Assembly (NCBI GenBank): GCA_905207625.1
Contig: CAJLLT010000006.1
Coordinates: 24,069-88,068 of the forward strand
Source: an uncultured Eubacteriales bacterium
Lineage (GTDB): Bacteria; Bacillota; Clostridia; Oscillospirales; UBA644
Reading direction: 5' to 3'
DNA length: 64,000 bases
Below, piece by piece: positions 7,637 to 16,517 of this stretch; position 1 is the stretch's first letter, and the number at the start of each line of letters is the position of its first letter. Both the position numbers and the translations under genes were made by a program. The notes under the pieces are model-generated. The model made no database searches and was not told where the DNA came from. It worked only from the letters and a program-made list of their open reading frames with translations.

Positions 7637-8405
7637 TGTCCGTACTGTTCCTTCCGAATCTGTGTCTGGAGTCCACAAGCGTCAGGCTGACATCCCCGTC
7701 ATTTTCCCTTACATCCACTCTTCCGCCTCTTATAAGCTCAAGCACCGCAAGAAATGTGGCAACTATCTCAGATCTGTCCGACCCCTTGCGGAATATTTCC
7801 CGGAAGGAGGTCCTGGCTCTGCGAACCAGTATCCGGAGTATGCTTATTACCTTACTGCCCACCGAGATGAAGCGCGTGCCTATAATACCGTCGAAATTCT
7901 TCGGAGAAAGGGGTTTTTTACCGTTCATCCGGCGTATGACTTCCCTGTACGCTCCGGCGACCCTGTCCGCGCAGTATTCGCTCAGTTCAGGCTTCGCCTT
8001 GGGAAGGGTATCATCAGTCTGATCCCTGAAAAATATTTTTCCGAACAGGCACTTTTCCGAAAGTTCCGCCGCAGCTTTCTTGCATCGGGCATATTCCTGC
8101 AACCGCTGCTCCAGAAGAAGCTTCGGGTCCTCCTGCTCCTCCTCATCCCGGGGAAGCAGGGACCTGGATTTGATATAAACCAATGTCGCCGCCATTTCAA
8201 GAAAGTCCGCCGTAAGGGAAATATTGTTTTCCGCCGCGGCATCCATGTATGCCATGTACTGTTCCAGAAGAAGGGAGATCCGGATATCGCAGATATCTAT
8301 TTTGTGTTTTTCGATCAACGACAGCAGCAGATCAAGCGGCCCCTCAAAGGTTTCAAGCCGGAAGGAAAGTTCCGCCGGAGAGATCACATCGGATGAAGCA
8401 ACCAT
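7626..8405 (-). CDS. scpA: Segregation and condensation protein A
   Basis: ScpA is the kleisin that bridges SMC heads. The N-terminus shows the family signature FEGPLDLLLSLIEKHKIDICDI, then LEMAATLVYIKSRSLLP, a charged linker, and a C-terminal winged helix (SRSEIVATFLAVLELIRGGRV-like region). GGAGG stands 6 nt before the ATG. The start overlaps the end of the M50 protease gene by 22 bp, so the two are translationally coupled. Confidence 0.95.
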   Translation of the reverse strand: MVASSDVISPAELSFRLETFEGPLDLLLSLIEKHKIDICDIRISLLLEQYMAYMDAAAENNISLTADFLEMAATLVYIKSRSLLPRDEEEQEDPKLLLEQRLQEYARCKKAAAELSEKCLFGKIFFRDQTDDTLPKAKPELSEYCADRVAGAYREVIRRMNGKKPLSPKNFDGIIGTRFISVGSKVISILRILVRRARTSFREIFRKGSDRSEIVATFLAVLELIRGGRVDVRENDGDVSLTLVDSRHRFGRNSTDNDA

Positions 8406-9115
8406 CGGAGCCCTCCGTAAAGATCAAGAATATTCTGGAACAATTCCGTGTAAGCGTCAAAAATAAGGTCGTTCGGAACCTGTAGTATCCAGCTCAGGAT
8501 ATCCAGATCAAAAAAGCGGGAAAGGACAAGAAAGACCCCGAAGACTAAAAATGAATAACGGGAAAAACGGGCATACTTATACGCCGCATCGGCAGGAAGA
8601 AGGACTTCCACTATCCTGGACCCGTCGAGGGGAGGGATGGGAAGAAGATTGAAGACTATGAGACCTACGTTGAGTTGCGCGAGGAAAAGAAAGAACCTCG
8701 CGGCGACAACGGCAACCATTCCGGTATTTTTGCACAGGACAATAATGAAATATATCGAGCAGGAAATGAACCCGAGGACAAAATTCGCGAAGACACCGGC
8801 CAGGGCTACTATTACCGTGCCCTTTGTCCGGGAGCGGAAATTGATAGGGTTTATGAGGACCGGTTTTGCCCAGCCGAAGCCAAATAACAGCAGGCAGAGA
8901 GTACCGAGGGGGTCGATATGATTCAGAGGATTGAGCGATATCCGCCCGAGGTATTTCGAAGTGTCATCACCGCAAAGATGCGCGGCATAGGCATGTCCGG
9001 ATTCATGCACCCCGGTGGCAAGAATACTTCCCAAAGCAAGAAAAACCAGATATATAAGAGCCTGGGTCAGGGTAATCTTTCCCTGACTTAATTCCCGGTA
9101 CAGTGTAAAAAGCAT
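8384..9115 (-). CDS. Site-2 protease family (M50) membrane metalloprotease
   Basis: 243 residues, about six hydrophobic segments. The zinc-binding motif HESGH (residues about 36-40) sits inside a membrane helix, and the third ligand motif NLLPIPPLDGSRI is present near residue 165, so the active site is complete. Family members cleave transmembrane substrates within the bilayer. This YwhC-type compact form commonly precedes scpA in Firmicutes. A degenerate paralogue lies immediately upstream in the same operon. Confidence 0.92.
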   Translation of the reverse strand: MLFTLYRELSQGKITLTQALIYLVFLALGSILATGVHESGHAYAAHLCGDDTSKYLGRISLNPLNHIDPLGTLCLLLFGFGWAKPVLINPINFRSRTKGTVIVALAGVFANFVLGFISCSIYFIIVLCKNTGMVAVVAARFFLFLAQLNVGLIVFNLLPIPPLDGSRIVEVLLPADAAYKYARFSRYSFLVFGVFLVLSRFFDLDILSWILQVPNDLIFDAYTELFQNILDLYGGLRWLLHPM

Positions 9116-9141
9116 TACTATATCCCTTTCAAATCAAACCT

Positions 9142-9792
9142 TCATGCAAAAAGCTTTTCCAGCAAAGACACAATCGGACTCACCACGGCGCTTCTGACTG
9201 CTTCCGCATTTCCGCTGCGCCAGAGCAGCACTATAATCAGACAGCAAATGAAAAACGTGACTCCACGGTCTATGCCAAGCCACTTCTCCCTAAGTCTTCC
9301 GGACATGAGACAGGACAAAGCATCCCCTCCGGCAAGATTGGGAACAGGAAGGATATTGAAGACCGCTACCGCTCCGCAGGTTTTCGCCAGACAACCGAAA
9401 AAAATCGAAAAATACCCGAACAACTCGTTTCCGGAACTGTACAGCAATTCCCCCGCCCCATACCACAACCCGGCGGACACCGCGCCGGCGACAAGGCAGA
9501 AAAACGGACCCGCGAGCGATGAAAAAAAGCCCGAAGGTATTCCTTCGGAGTCCCGGCGGGGAGTAAGTCCGCAGTAACCGAAAAACGCCGTCACAGCCAT
9601 ACAGAATATATTCTTTCCGCAAAAAGCGGATCTCAACAGACTGTTTTCCGGACTCTTCCCGGTTGCGGCACGGAATCCGCACTCATACAGGAATACGGCG
9701 ATTACCGCACATACGGCACAGACCGCCGACGTATATATGAACTGACCTGCGGAACCGGGGTTTACCGATCCGGACAGATACCCGTAGATCAT
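9142..9792 (-). CDS. M50-like membrane protein lacking the zinc site (pseudoprotease)
   Basis: A membrane protein of 216 residues with the same topology as the following M50 gene. The position of HExxH reads YECGF and the conserved NxxPxPPLDG reads NILPVPNLAGGD, so both histidines and the Asp in its usual place are gone; proteolysis is unlikely. The duplicate may act as a partner or regulator of the neighbouring active protease (inference). Start at 9792 is supported by AAGGAAGG 5 nt upstream; a longer frame begins at 9840 inside the promoter. It is the first gene of the operon. Confidence 0.75.
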   Translation of the reverse strand: MIYGYLSGSVNPGSAGQFIYTSAVCAVCAVIAVFLYECGFRAATGKSPENSLLRSAFCGKNIFCMAVTAFFGYCGLTPRRDSEGIPSGFFSSLAGPFFCLVAGAVSAGLWYGAGELLYSSGNELFGYFSIFFGCLAKTCGAVAVFNILPVPNLAGGDALSCLMSGRLREKWLGIDRGVTFFICCLIIVLLWRSGNAEAVRSAVVSPIVSLLEKLFA

Positions 9793-9828
9793 CAGAGCCT
9801 TCCTTTTATTAGGTATATTTCTGCCTAT

Positions 9829-9857
9829 ATTATACAACAATTATCGTTCTTTGTAAA
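9829..9857 (-). promoter_or_regulatory. Promoter of the M50-scpAB-ytfJ operon
   Basis: On the minus strand: TTTACA, 17 bp, TATAAT, ending 37 bp before the chosen start at 9792. Confidence 0.75.
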
Positions 9858-9894
9858 GATATTTTAATTCCTGACACAAAAAAATTAAAAAATT

Positions 9895-10770
9895 ATGTTA
9901 CACTTTTATCAGCACCGAACAAGGAAGGAAAAATACCCGACGTTGACTGTTTTTTATATTGCCGTCGCCATTGCCGCGGTCATTGCGGCGGTTGCGTTCA
10001 TATCCTGCCGCATAAGGGTGACGGAGACCCGGATACGCTCTTCAAAACTGCCGGATGCCTTTGACGGATACAGGATAGTTCTCCTTACCGACCTTCATGA
10101 CCGGTATTTTTCCGTAATTCCGGAAAAACTCCGGCAGCTGCATCCGGATGCGGTAATGCTCGGCGGTGACATCCATTCAAAAAGAAAACTTGACGGGGAA
10201 TTCTTTAAATTCCTCACATCTCTTTGCGGAGAATACGAGGTCTTTTTCGCAGAAGGAAACCACGACCTGACCCCCGACACTGCGGAGGATTACCGGGAAT
10301 ATACGGAAAAGATAAAAGCAACGGGAGTGCACCTTCTCCGGTCAGACGAGGTCATTCTCCGCCGGGGGAAGGACTCCGTTTCCGTTTCGGGCACGGACTG
10401 GTACAGATGCGGCAACGAATACCCGATCCACACTCCGGGACTTTTCAGCATAGACATACTGCACGATCCGGAATTCTTCGACCAGGTTCCCTCCCGTCCG
10501 GATCTGATGCTTTCGGGGCACGTCCACGGAGGCTTCGTAAGGATCCCCTTTGTAGGGGGGCTTATCCGTCCGGGGGCAGTTGAAAGTCTGAAAAAAGGCA
10601 ACTTCAGCCGTATCTTTCTGCCTACGTACAGCGAAGGACTGTACTGCTCCGCAGACGGCTCATCCAGACTTTTTGTCTCGGTCGGCATGGGTTTTTCCGG
10701 ACTTCCGTTCCGCCTCATTCCGCCGGAGATAGTCCTTATAATCCTTGAAAAAGCACCCGATTCACCCTAA
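9895..10770 (+). CDS. Membrane-anchored metallophosphoesterase (YkuE-like)
   Basis: An N-terminal hydrophobic anchor (about residues 18-40) is followed by a calcineurin-like phosphoesterase domain with its metal motifs: LTDLHD (DxH), LGGDIH (GD), EGNHD (GNHD), and GHVHGG (GHxH). Substrates in this group include phosphoesters and lipid-linked phosphates; none can be assigned. The ATG at 9895 has no ribosome binding site. The in-frame TTG at 9943, giving a product that begins with the membrane anchor, follows AAGGAAGGA by about 12 nt and is the more likely start. Transcribed divergently from the scp operon. Confidence 0.85.
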   Translation: MLHFYQHRTRKEKYPTLTVFYIAVAIAAVIAAVAFISCRIRVTETRIRSSKLPDAFDGYRIVLLTDLHDRYFSVIPEKLRQLHPDAVMLGGDIHSKRKLDGEFFKFLTSLCGEYEVFFAEGNHDLTPDTAEDYREYTEKIKATGVHLLRSDEVILRRGKDSVSVSGTDWYRCGNEYPIHTPGLFSIDILHDPEFFDQVPSRPDLMLSGHVHGGFVRIPFVGGLIRPGAVESLKKGNFSRIFLPTYSEGLYCSADGSSRLFVSVGMGFSGLPFRLIPPEIVLIILEKAPDSP

Positions 10771-10807
10771 AGTTGCGTTTTTTTTTACAAAATATCTCAT
10801 TTCAGTG

Positions 10808-10836
10808 TTGATTTTTTTCAAAAAGTATGCTATAAT
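10808..10836 (+). promoter_or_regulatory. Promoter of secG
   Basis: TTGATT, 17 bp, TATAAT, about 40 bp before the secG start. Confidence 0.75.
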
Positions 10837-10876
10837 TAAAGAACATGAAAAAGATTCACTTTAACGGAGGTTCACC

Positions 10877-11119
10877 GTGAATACAATCACTTTGATATTG
10901 TCTATAGTCCTTCTCTGCTGTGCTGCGGCACTCATCGTCATAATCACCCTTCAGGGCGACAGATCTGCAAGTTCCTCTGCCGTTACCGGAGATTTCGGAA
11001 GTTACTATAATAAGAACAGGACTCAGACCAAGGAAATCATCCTCAAGAGAGCGACCGTTTGTCTCTCCATACTGTTCATGGTTATAGTCTGCATTGTAAA
11101 CATTGTCGAGAGCCTCTGA
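10877..11119 (+). CDS. secG: Preprotein translocase subunit SecG
   Basis: 80 residues with two hydrophobic helices (about 3-24 and 57-78) joined by a polar loop (SASSSAVTGDFGSYYNKNR), the SecG layout; the family consensus LQGDRS/LQxGK region appears as ITLQGDRSASS. It helps SecYEG move secretory proteins across the membrane. GTG start with GGAGG 7 nt upstream. Single-gene unit between its own promoter and terminator. Confidence 0.85.
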   Translation: MNTITLILSIVLLCCAAALIVIITLQGDRSASSSAVTGDFGSYYNKNRTQTKEIILKRATVCLSILFMVIVCIVNIVESL

Positions 11120-11139
11120 GCCTGAATTGAAGAAACCGA

Positions 11140-11172
11140 AGAGATCTTCCGGAAAGAAGATCTCTTTTTTGT
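11140..11172 (+). terminator. secG terminator
   Basis: AGAGATCTTC / GAAGATCTCT stem, 6 nt loop, followed by TTTTTGTTTTT. Confidence 0.9.
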
Positions 11173-11214
11173 TTTTATGGCGGGGGAACCGGTACTGTTC
11201 CGGAGAAACCGCAC

Positions 11215-11252
11215 CTCCGTCCCGTACCTTCCGGACGGAGCTTTTCTTTTTT
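11215..11252 (+). terminator. Second hairpin with T-run
   Basis: CTCCGTCC / GGACGGAG with a 10 nt loop and CTTTTCTTTTTT downstream. It lies between the secG terminator and the rhaB promoter, so it looks like a backup terminator. Confidence 0.6.
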
Positions 11253-11264
11253 ACCCGGAAAACC

Positions 11265-11293
11265 TTGACAAGTAAGGGGTAAAATGGTATAAT
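11265..11293 (+). promoter_or_regulatory. Consensus promoter of rhaB-pepV
   Basis: Exact TTGACA, 17 bp spacer, exact TATAAT, 51 bp before the start of rhaB. Confidence 0.85.
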
Positions 11294-11343
11294 TGACCCA
11301 TAAAGACAAATACCCATACAGACGGAAAGGACCGGTATAAAAA

Positions 11344-12807
11344 ATGAAAGTTCTTGCCTTTGATTTCGGTGCGTCCAGCGGCAGAGCCATACTCGGAATA
11401 TATGAAAACGGAAAACTCAGCCTGGAGGAGATTCATCGCTTCTCCAATGATCCGGTAATGGTCCACGGAACATTTTACTGGGATATACTGAGGCTGTTTT
11501 TTGAGATAAAACAGGGAATAACCAAATGTGTCGCCTCCGGAAACGCAGACATATCGAGCATCGCCATAGATACCTGGGGAGTTGACTTCGGACTTCTTGA
11601 CGAAAACGGGAAGCTTCTTGAAAATCCGGTAAATTACAGGGATATCAGAACAGACGGAATGGTTGAAAAAGTTCTTGAAAAAATTCCCTACGAAGAGCTG
11701 TATGCCCGCACGGGAATAGAAACAATGAAAATAAATACTCTTTTTCAGCTCTACTCCCTGACGCTGAACCGTCCGGAACTTCTGAAAAGGGCTAAGACCC
11801 TTCTGTTTACCCCTGACCTTCTTGCCTATTTCCTTACCGGAAAGATCTCCGTTGAATACACCATAGCCTCCACCTCACAGATGCTCAATGCCGAAAAAAG
11901 GGATTGGGACAGGGAACTTCTTGCGAAACTCGGCATCGACGAATCCATTCTTCCGGAAATAGTCATGCCTGGGACAGTGAGAGGTACGATTCTGCCTGAA
12001 ATAGCGGAGGAACTCGGAATAGGACCGGTAAAAATCATATCCGGAACCTCCCACGACACCGCCAGTGCCATAGTTGCGGCACCCATAAAGAAAGATGAAA
12101 AAAGCTGCTACATTTCCTGCGGCACATGGTCCCTTCTCGGTGCGGAGCTTGACCGCCCGCTGCTCAGCAGGGAAAGCTGCGAAGAAGCCTTTACAAACGA
12201 AGGCGGATACGGCGGTACCATAAGATTTCTGAAGAACATTTCCGGACTCTGGCTGCTGCAGGAGACACGCAGGCAATGGATCCGCGAGGGGGAAAACATC
12301 TCCTTTAAAGACATAGACAAAATGCTTGAAACGGAGCTTTCGGCGGACGTTTACATTGACCCCGTCAGCGATGAATTTTCCGCTCCCGGAGATATGCCGG
12401 AACGGATAAACGCCTACCTGCGCCGCACCGGACAAAGGCTGCCGAAGACAAAAGGGCAAACCGCTCTGTGTATTCTCGAAAGCCTTGCGCTCACTTACAG
12501 GGCATACATTGAATCCCTGGAAAAGATACTGGGATACAGTCTTGAGACCGTCCATATAATAGGGGGAGGAGTGAAGGATGAAAACCTTTGCCGCTTCACC
12601 GCCAATGCCACGGGAAAAACCGTTACGGCGGGACCCGTGGAAGCCACTGCCATAGGAAATATCGCCGTCCAGCTTATTGCCGGCGGAGAAATAAAAGATG
12701 TGGAGCAGGCGCGCGGGCTTCTTGATGCGGTCAAGACATATAAACCGGAAAATACTGCGGAATGGAACAGAAAATACGAGGATTATCTCAGAGTAACGAG
12801 AGGTTGA
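11344..12807 (+). CDS. rhaB: Rhamnulokinase
   Basis: A FGGY-family sugar kinase of 487 residues. RhaB features are AFDFGASSGRAILG (phosphate 1), IAIDTWGVDFGLLD, RDxRTDG, the ISGTSHDTASAIVAAP segment, ISCGTWSLLG, and HIIGGGVKDENLCRFTANATG (adenosine site). It phosphorylates L-rhamnulose from ATP for rhamnose or fucose breakdown. No other rhamnose genes are nearby; it pairs instead with a dipeptidase gene 9 bp downstream. Confidence 0.93.
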   Translation: MKVLAFDFGASSGRAILGIYENGKLSLEEIHRFSNDPVMVHGTFYWDILRLFFEIKQGITKCVASGNADISSIAIDTWGVDFGLLDENGKLLENPVNYRDIRTDGMVEKVLEKIPYEELYARTGIETMKINTLFQLYSLTLNRPELLKRAKTLLFTPDLLAYFLTGKISVEYTIASTSQMLNAEKRDWDRELLAKLGIDESILPEIVMPGTVRGTILPEIAEELGIGPVKIISGTSHDTASAIVAAPIKKDEKSCYISCGTWSLLGAELDRPLLSRESCEEAFTNEGGYGGTIRFLKNISGLWLLQETRRQWIREGENISFKDIDKMLETELSADVYIDPVSDEFSAPGDMPERINAYLRRTGQRLPKTKGQTALCILESLALTYRAYIESLEKILGYSLETVHIIGGGVKDENLCRFTANATGKTVTAGPVEATAIGNIAVQLIAGGEIKDVEQARGLLDAVKTYKPENTAEWNRKYEDYLRVTRG

Positions 12808-12816
12808 AATCTTTAT

Positions 12817-14229
12817 ATGTTCAGAGAATATCTTGAATCACAGAAATCGGCGATGTTTGCCGATCTTGAAAACATAATACGGATACCAAGTGTAAGCGAA
12901 CCTTCGGACAGCGAAACTCTCCCTTACGGCAAGAACGTGAACGACGCGCTCCAGTACGCCGCCGATCTGGCCTCCGGCTGGGGATTTGAATCAAAAAATC
13001 TCGGCAGATGCTCCGAAATCAGGTTCGGAACGGGGAAAGGTCCGAAAATATATGTTGCCGGACACCTTGACGTGGTTCCCGCAGGTGACGGATGGTCAAC
13101 CCCGCCCTTTGAGATGACGGAAAAAGACGGCAAACTGTACGGCAGGGGTGTCCTGGATGACAAAGGTCCCTCCGTGGCGGTGATGTATGCGCTGAAAGCC
13201 CTGAAAAATGCGGGAAAAATCCCTGATGCCGACCTTCGGCTTATCCTTGGCGGTGAGGAAGAAAAAGGGATGTCCGACCTGAAATGGTATGTGGAGAAGT
13301 TCGGCAAGCCGGATTTCGGTCTGACCCCCGACAGCAGTTTTCCCATAATCAACGCCGAACTCGGAGTTATTTTCGGATCATTTGAGTTTGAACATCCGGC
13401 AGTTTCGGGAAAGGTCAGAGTTGTCCGGCTTTCCGGCGGAAGGGCATTCAACTGCGTACCGGATAAATGCGAGGTTGTGCTGAAATGCGAGGATAAAGCT
13501 TCATTTTTCACCGTTATGGGAATTCTGGACCGGGAAATCAAAACCCTGAGAACCCCGACGGTAGATACATCCGGACTGACCGTCACCGTCCGCTGTACCG
13601 GAGTCTCCGCCCACGGATCGGTACCCCATAAAGGCAGAAGTGCAATAACGGACCTGACCGGTGTTACAGGAAAGATTCTTTCCGGAACGGGATCCGGAGA
13701 TGCCTACATCGATTTTGTCAACCGCTACTATTCCGAAACGAACGGAAAAGAGATGGGCATATACTGCAAAGACGACCTTTCCGGGGAAATATCGGTCAAC
13801 GGCGGTATGGCAAATTACGAAAACGGAAGGGCCAGCATAACCCTTGACAGCAGAGTGCCCATATCCGTGGATGTAGACAGGGTATGCGAAAAGATCGAAA
13901 ATCTGGCAAAGGCAAACGGAGCGGAATTCATTCACGGAAAATCAGAGCCGGGCACCTGTATCCCCGAAACAAGCCCCTTTATTCAGTCCGTGGCACGAAG
14001 CTATGAAAAGGTCATGAAAAGTCCCGCGAGATTTCTTTGTGAACGGGGAGTAACGTATGCGAAAGCCTTCGGCGGCAACGGAGCGGCATTCGGACCCATT
14101 GACGAAAGCGATCCCGAGCAGGGCGGAAAGTTACATACCGCGGACGAATATATAGACAAAGAAAAGCTTTTTTCTTTGTCGGAACTGTACGCCGTAACAC
14201 TGTGCGACCTGTGCTGCAAACAGGAATAA
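12817..14229 (+). CDS. PepV-like M20 dipeptidase
   Basis: 470 residues of the M20 dinuclear zinc peptidase family, PepV/Sapep type. Metal motifs are VAGHLDVVP (His/Asp), GRGVLDDKGP (bridging Asp), GGEEEKG (catalytic Glu-Glu), LTPDSSFP, and a C-terminal KAFGGNGAAFGP/LHTADEY ligand region. A large lid/dimerisation insertion (about residues 190-385) fits PepV. It releases amino acids from dipeptides in the cytosol. GAGG precedes the ATG. Confidence 0.9.
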   Translation: MFREYLESQKSAMFADLENIIRIPSVSEPSDSETLPYGKNVNDALQYAADLASGWGFESKNLGRCSEIRFGTGKGPKIYVAGHLDVVPAGDGWSTPPFEMTEKDGKLYGRGVLDDKGPSVAVMYALKALKNAGKIPDADLRLILGGEEEKGMSDLKWYVEKFGKPDFGLTPDSSFPIINAELGVIFGSFEFEHPAVSGKVRVVRLSGGRAFNCVPDKCEVVLKCEDKASFFTVMGILDREIKTLRTPTVDTSGLTVTVRCTGVSAHGSVPHKGRSAITDLTGVTGKILSGTGSGDAYIDFVNRYYSETNGKEMGIYCKDDLSGEISVNGGMANYENGRASITLDSRVPISVDVDRVCEKIENLAKANGAEFIHGKSEPGTCIPETSPFIQSVARSYEKVMKSPARFLCERGVTYAKAFGGNGAAFGPIDESDPEQGGKLHTADEYIDKEKLFSLSELYAVTLCDLCCKQE

Positions 14230-14276
14230 AAAGGTGAAATAATACGTTTTTTTCATAAATTATTCATTTTTCCCTA

Positions 14277-14305
14277 TTGAAAAAGGGCAACACATATGGT
14301 ATAAT
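14277..14305 (+). promoter_or_regulatory. Promoter of the rplS operon
   Basis: TTGAAA, 17 bp, TATAAT. About 85 nt of leader follow before rplS; autoregulatory leaders are known for L19 in Firmicutes, but I cannot confirm the structure here. Confidence 0.8.
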
Positions 14306-14398
14306 TACCGTGTCGCTCTTTGATAAGACGACGGGCGGTCCTCTGCTTTCTCGGTACGAACGTCCAAATTTACTGATATTATTCAGGAGGAACGAGAC

Positions 14399-14743
14399 AT
14401 GAGCAATAAGATTGCCGAATTTACCAAAGATCAGCTCAGAGCGGAAGCCCTGCCCTTCAACATCGGCGACACCGTAAGAGTGAACGTCAAGATCAAAGAA
14501 GGAACCCGTGAAAGAATTCAGGCTTACGAAGGCACTGTCATTGCAAAGAAGCATGGCGGCGTTTCCGAAACCGTCACCGTCCGCCGTGTCGCTTACGGCG
14601 TAGGCGTTGAAAGAACCTTTCCCGTAAACTCCCCCAACATTGCGGGAGTGGAAGTAATCCGCAAGGGTCACGTCCGTCGTGCGAAGCTGTATTATCTGCG
14701 TGACAGAGTCGGTAAGGCAGCAAAGGTCAAGGAGAAGTTTTAA
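14399..14743 (+). CDS. rplS: 50S ribosomal protein L19
   Basis: 114 residues with the L19 signature: FNIGDTVRVNVKIKEGTRER, AYEGTVIAKKHGG, VRRVAYGVGVERTFPVNSP and HVRRAKLYYLRDRVGKAAKVKE. It lies at the 30S-50S interface. AGGAGG precedes the start by about 8 nt. It heads the rplS-lepB-rbgA-rnhB-yraN order familiar in Firmicutes, with a hairpin terminator attenuating the rest. Confidence 0.98.
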   Translation: MSNKIAEFTKDQLRAEALPFNIGDTVRVNVKIKEGTRERIQAYEGTVIAKKHGGVSETVTVRRVAYGVGVERTFPVNSPNIAGVEVIRKGHVRRAKLYYLRDRVGKAAKVKEKF

Positions 14744-14799
14744 CAGAAACTTTTCCCTATTGCATATTGCGAATAATTGATGCCCACGGGCATCGCACT

Positions 14800-14843
14800 T
14801 GCGGTATTGTCCGAAATAAAAGGGCTAATACCGCATTTGTTTT
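14800..14843 (+). terminator. Terminator/attenuator after rplS
   Basis: TGCGGTATT / AATACCGCA stem with a TTTGTTTTAT run, 57 bp after rplS. It probably keeps L19 expression above that of the downstream genes. Confidence 0.75.
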
Positions 14844-14885
14844 ATATGAGGAAAGGAGCTTTTTCCCACACGGAAAACGGAAGGT

Positions 14886-15650
14886 ATGGAAAACAAAGAA
14901 AAAATCGAGAATATATCGGGGACTTCGGCGGATCAGTCCGCTGATGATACTCTTTCCGCACCGGCATCCGCCGGAAACTCTGAAGATATTTCCGGCAGGA
15001 CACGATCCTCTGAAGAGGGAAACGTCCCTGAGCAGGAGGAATCTCCGGAAATCGCTCTGAGGAAAAAACTCCAGGCGAAGCCTCTGCTTTTCCCGGAAGA
15101 AAAAGATGACAAGAAAAAGTTTACCCCCCAGTTTTTTGAGATAGTGGATACGATCGTCTTTGCCATGGCGGCAGCGCTCCTTATCCTTACCCTTATTTTC
15201 CGCATCGGGTATGTTGACGGACCTTCCATGGTTCCGAATCTGAATAACGGAGAAAGATACGTCTTTTCCGGACTTTTCTACACTCCCAAGCAGGGGGATA
15301 TCGTTATTTTCCAGCCGGACACCAAGTTCACCGGCGACAGCAAGCTCTGGGTGAAGCGTGTCATAGCCGTAGGCGGGCAGACCATAGATATTATTGACGG
15401 CTATGTCTATATTGACGGAGAAAAGCTTGATGAAAGCTATCTGAGTAAAGTCAACCTCGGTCATACCGAAAAGAAAAGCGCGCCGATAGAATACCCCTAT
15501 ACCATTCCCGAAGGGTATGTTTTCCTTATGGGCGATAACCGGATACTGTCCAAGGACTGCCGGGATATAGGCATAGTGGACAGCCGCAGGATACTGGGAC
15601 GGCTTCTGATCCGGGTATACCCCTTCAATAAATTCGGAACGGTAGACTGA
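14886..15650 (+). CDS. lepB: Signal peptidase I
   Basis: A single-pass membrane serine protease that removes signal peptides outside the membrane. A long acidic, Ser/Glu-rich cytoplasmic extension (about residues 1-78) precedes the transmembrane helix (FFEIVDTIVFAMAAALLILTL). The catalytic Ser is in GPSMVP (about residue 115) and the general-base Lys in WVKRVIAVGG. The C-terminal box reads MGDNRILSKDCRDIG, with Cys where Ser is usual in SxDSR. Length 254 aa reflects the N-terminal extension. Confidence 0.95.
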   Translation: MENKEKIENISGTSADQSADDTLSAPASAGNSEDISGRTRSSEEGNVPEQEESPEIALRKKLQAKPLLFPEEKDDKKKFTPQFFEIVDTIVFAMAAALLILTLIFRIGYVDGPSMVPNLNNGERYVFSGLFYTPKQGDIVIFQPDTKFTGDSKLWVKRVIAVGGQTIDIIDGYVYIDGEKLDESYLSKVNLGHTEKKSAPIEYPYTIPEGYVFLMGDNRILSKDCRDIGIVDSRRILGRLLIRVYPFNKFGTVD

Positions 15651-15652
15651 AG

Positions 15653-16513
15653 ATGAATATAAACTGGTACCCCGGGCATATGGCGAAAGCCAGACGGCTC
15701 ATCGAAGAAAACCTGAAGACCGTTGATATGGCGGCGGAACTCGTGGACGCAAGGATCCCGTCCGCATCCAGAAATCCCGATATAGACCGTATCCTTGCGG
15801 GGTCTTCCAAACCCCGTATAGTCATACTCAACAAAAGCGACCTTGCCGACCCGGCACAGAACCGGCGATGGGTTGAATACTATGAAAGTGCGGGGTGCAA
15901 AGCCCTTCTTTTCAACAGCAAAAACAAGGGCGGGAAGCCCGCATTTGTCAGTGCCGTAAAAGAAGCATATAAAGACAGGATAGAAAAGAATATAGCCAGG
16001 GGAATGGCCGGCAGACATATAAAAATAATGGTTCTCGGTATCCCGAACGTAGGGAAAAGCACCCTGATAAACAGTCTCTGCGGCGTGCAGGCTGCAAAAG
16101 CGGAGGATCGTCCCGGCGTGACCCGTACAAAACAATGGGTCGGAGTGGGCGACGGGATCGATATGCTCGATATGCCAGGAATACTCTGGCCGAAACTGGA
16201 TGACAGGGAAGCAGCCCTCCTCCTGGCACTCACCGGAGCCATAAGGGACGAAATACTTGACACGGAAGGGCTTGCGGTAAAACTCATAGAAAAGCTCCGT
16301 GATACATACCCGAATATGCTGAAAGCAAGATATAAAATCGACGGAGAATTGCCCGAGGACAATTTCGAGGCACTTCAGCTCATCGGCAAAAAGCGCGGTT
16401 TTCTAGTCAGCGGCGGCGAGATAAACACCGAGAGAGCTGCAACAGTACTTCTTGATGAATTCCGCGGATGTAAAATAGGAAAAATCACGCTAGAGCAGGC
16501 TCCGAGAGGCTGA
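15653..16513 (+). CDS. rbgA: Ribosome biogenesis GTPase RbgA (YlqF)
   Basis: 286 residues. The circularly permuted GTPase order is visible: NINWYPGHMAKA, G4 LNKSDLA (about residue 62), then G1 GIPNVGKST (about 129), G2/G3 region GVTRTKQW and DMPGILWPK, followed by the C-terminal RNA-binding ANTAR-like helices. RbgA promotes late 50S assembly. It starts 2 bp after lepB and lies before rnhB, the conserved order. Confidence 0.96.
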   Translation: MNINWYPGHMAKARRLIEENLKTVDMAAELVDARIPSASRNPDIDRILAGSSKPRIVILNKSDLADPAQNRRWVEYYESAGCKALLFNSKNKGGKPAFVSAVKEAYKDRIEKNIARGMAGRHIKIMVLGIPNVGKSTLINSLCGVQAAKAEDRPGVTRTKQWVGVGDGIDMLDMPGILWPKLDDREAALLLALTGAIRDEILDTEGLAVKLIEKLRDTYPNMLKARYKIDGELPEDNFEALQLIGKKRGFLVSGGEINTERAATVLLDEFRGCKIGKITLEQAPRG

Positions 16514-16517
16514 TACC

